From: an uncultured Dehalococcoidia bacterium
GTDB lineage: Bacteria > Chloroflexota > Dehalococcoidia > GIF9 > UBA5629
Direction: 5' to 3'
NCBI GenBank assembly: GCA_903844685.1
Contig: CAIMUM010000152.1
Span: 1 to 43,394, forward strand
DNA length: 43,394 nt
Of this stretch, positions 42,729 through 43,394 are shown one piece after another. The translations under genes and the position numbers were made by a program. The stretch's first letter is position 1. Each line of letters opens with the position of its first letter. The notes under the pieces are model-generated. The model saw only the letters and a list, made by a program, of their open reading frames with translations, made no database searches and was not told the origin of the DNA.

Positions 42729-43394
42729 TTGGGACATAAAGTTCACCCCTACGGTTTCAGAATCGGCATAATACGCGGCTGGAAGGCCAAGTGGTTTAAT
42801 GAGAAGCATTATCTGGAAACACTGCATGATGATCTCAAGCTGCGCAACGAGATAAAGCGAAGGTTGCGCGAGGGCGCAGTGGCCAGAGTTGAGCTCGACC
42901 GGCAGGGGAATGATATAGTTGTGACGATTTTCACCGCCCGTCCGGGCATCGTTATTGGCCGGGGAGGCCAGCGAGCCGAAGAATTGCGTTCGCAACTGGA
43001 GAAAATCTGCGGCAAGAAAGTCAAATTGTCCATTAAAGAAGTTGAGCAGCCTGAAACCGAGGCGGCGCTGGTGGCACGCAATATCGCTGATTCGCTGGAA
43101 AGGCGCGTGGCTTTCAGGCGCGCGATGAAACAGGCGGCTTTCAAGACCAGGCAGGCCGGCGCCAAGGGTGTCAGGATATGCTGCGCCGGCAGATTGGGAG
43201 GCGCCGAAATTGCCAGGCGTGAAACTGTCCGTGAAGGGCAGTTGCCGCTGCACACGCTTTGTGCGGATATCGATTATGGTGTGGCTGACGCCCATACAAC
43301 CATGGGCAACATTGGTGTCAAGGTATGGATTTACAAAGGCAACATTATTCCTGAAGTAAGGAGAGAAAGTGTTACAACCGAAACGAGTGAAGTA
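42729..43394 (+). CDS. rpsC: Ribosomal protein uS3 (3' end cut off)
   Basis: 222 codons visible, open to the window edge. Starts at TTG 42729 (MGHKVHPYGFRIGIIRGW), on the base after the rplV stop, with GAGGAGG inside the end of rplV. The KH domain shows RPGIVIGRGGQRAEELR, and the C-terminal domain GAKGVRICCAGRLGGAEIAR and DYGVADAHTTMGNIGVKVWI. The last codons are overlapped by the rplP start. Confidence 0.96.
   Translation, partial: MGHKVHPYGFRIGIIRGWKAKWFNEKHYLETLHDDLKLRNEIKRRLREGAVARVELDRQGNDIVVTIFTARPGIVIGRGGQRAEELRSQLEKICGKKVKLSIKEVEQPETEAALVARNIADSLERRVAFRRAMKQAAFKTRQAGAKGVRICCAGRLGGAEIARRETVREGQLPLHTLCADIDYGVADAHTTMGNIGVKVWIYKGNIIPEVRRESVTTETSEV
43369..43394 (+). CDS. rplP: Ribosomal protein uL16, first codons only
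   Basis: GTG 43369 opens a frame reading MLQPKRVK, the conserved uL16 N-terminus, in a different frame from rpsC. AAGGAG (43358-43363) lies five bases before it. It overlaps the end of rpsC by at least 26 bases, as in the usual S10 gene order. Only eight codons are visible. Confidence 0.85.

Noticed and set aside
42120-43295. 391-codon minus-strand open frame across rpsS, rplV and rpsC
   Set aside because: It overlaps three certain ribosomal protein genes and shows no family motif; long antisense frames are expected in GC-rich sequence.
1-43394. CRISPR arrays, insertion sequences, prophage or integrase genes
   Set aside because: No regularly spaced repeats, transposase or integrase motifs are seen on either strand.

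Overview
The window reads as a bacterial chromosome segment, most likely from the Chloroflexota class Dehalococcoidia. This is inferred from gene content, mainly a Wood-Ljungdahl gene set whose carbon monoxide dehydrogenase (CODH) homologue has lost its active-site ligands. That fits the known absence of a working CODH in Dehalococcoides mccartyi, but no phylogeny was possible here. No rRNA, prophage, insertion sequence or CRISPR array is visible.

Layout. (1) 1-8057, minus strand: acetyl-CoA cleavage/synthesis genes read acsE, acsD, a degenerate cdhA-like gene, an archaeal-length acsB/cdhC and acsC, then a NuoE/NuoF-type pair (HydA/HydB-like) that runs off the left edge. One promoter precedes acsE. 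A second promoter, overlapped by a perfect dyad, lies before acsB. (2) 8165-14205: replication and housekeeping block with rnhA and gyrB on plus, and nadD, obgE and dnaA on minus. The AT-rich obgE-dnaA gap carries several DnaA-box-like 9-mers and lies close to where the dominant gene strand changes, so it is a candidate oriC. (3) 14206-25714: mostly plus-strand housekeeping genes: fmt, a membrane zinc peptidase, mazG, an ApgM-family gene joined to lysC, a TPR gene joined to gyrA, an alpha/beta hydrolase and a site-2 protease with CBS domains. tRNA-Pro, a NifU-domain gene and a universal stress gene lie on minus. (4) 25715-35953: accessory stretch with a decayed small gene, a zinc-ribbon/TPR protein, rmuC with a tandem pair of zinc-finger membrane proteins, a phosphodiesterase, a second hydrolase, rplY, a radical SAM protein and a PAS/GAF sensor without an output domain. 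(5) 36155-43394: joined str and S10 operons, rpsL-rpsG-fusA-rpsJ-rplC-rplD-rplW-[31-codon gene]-rplB-rpsS-rplV-rpsC-rplP.

How the genes work together: AcsE passes methyl groups between methyltetrahydrofolate and the corrinoid protein AcsCD. AcsB makes or breaks acetyl-CoA at its A-cluster, whose ligands are intact. The CODH-like partner keeps one iron-sulfur motif but, by my alignment to remembered family motifs, none of the six C-cluster ligands. The module would therefore handle methyl groups and CO without converting CO to CO2 through this protein.

Most notable: the ligand-less CODH homologue; a 31-residue bS22/AURKAIP1-like basic protein hidden between rplW and rplB; the candidate oriC; an Obg GTPase with an altered switch II motif; an ApgM-family gene that may supply homoserine kinase activity; and a dispersed palindromic repeat family in intergenic gaps.
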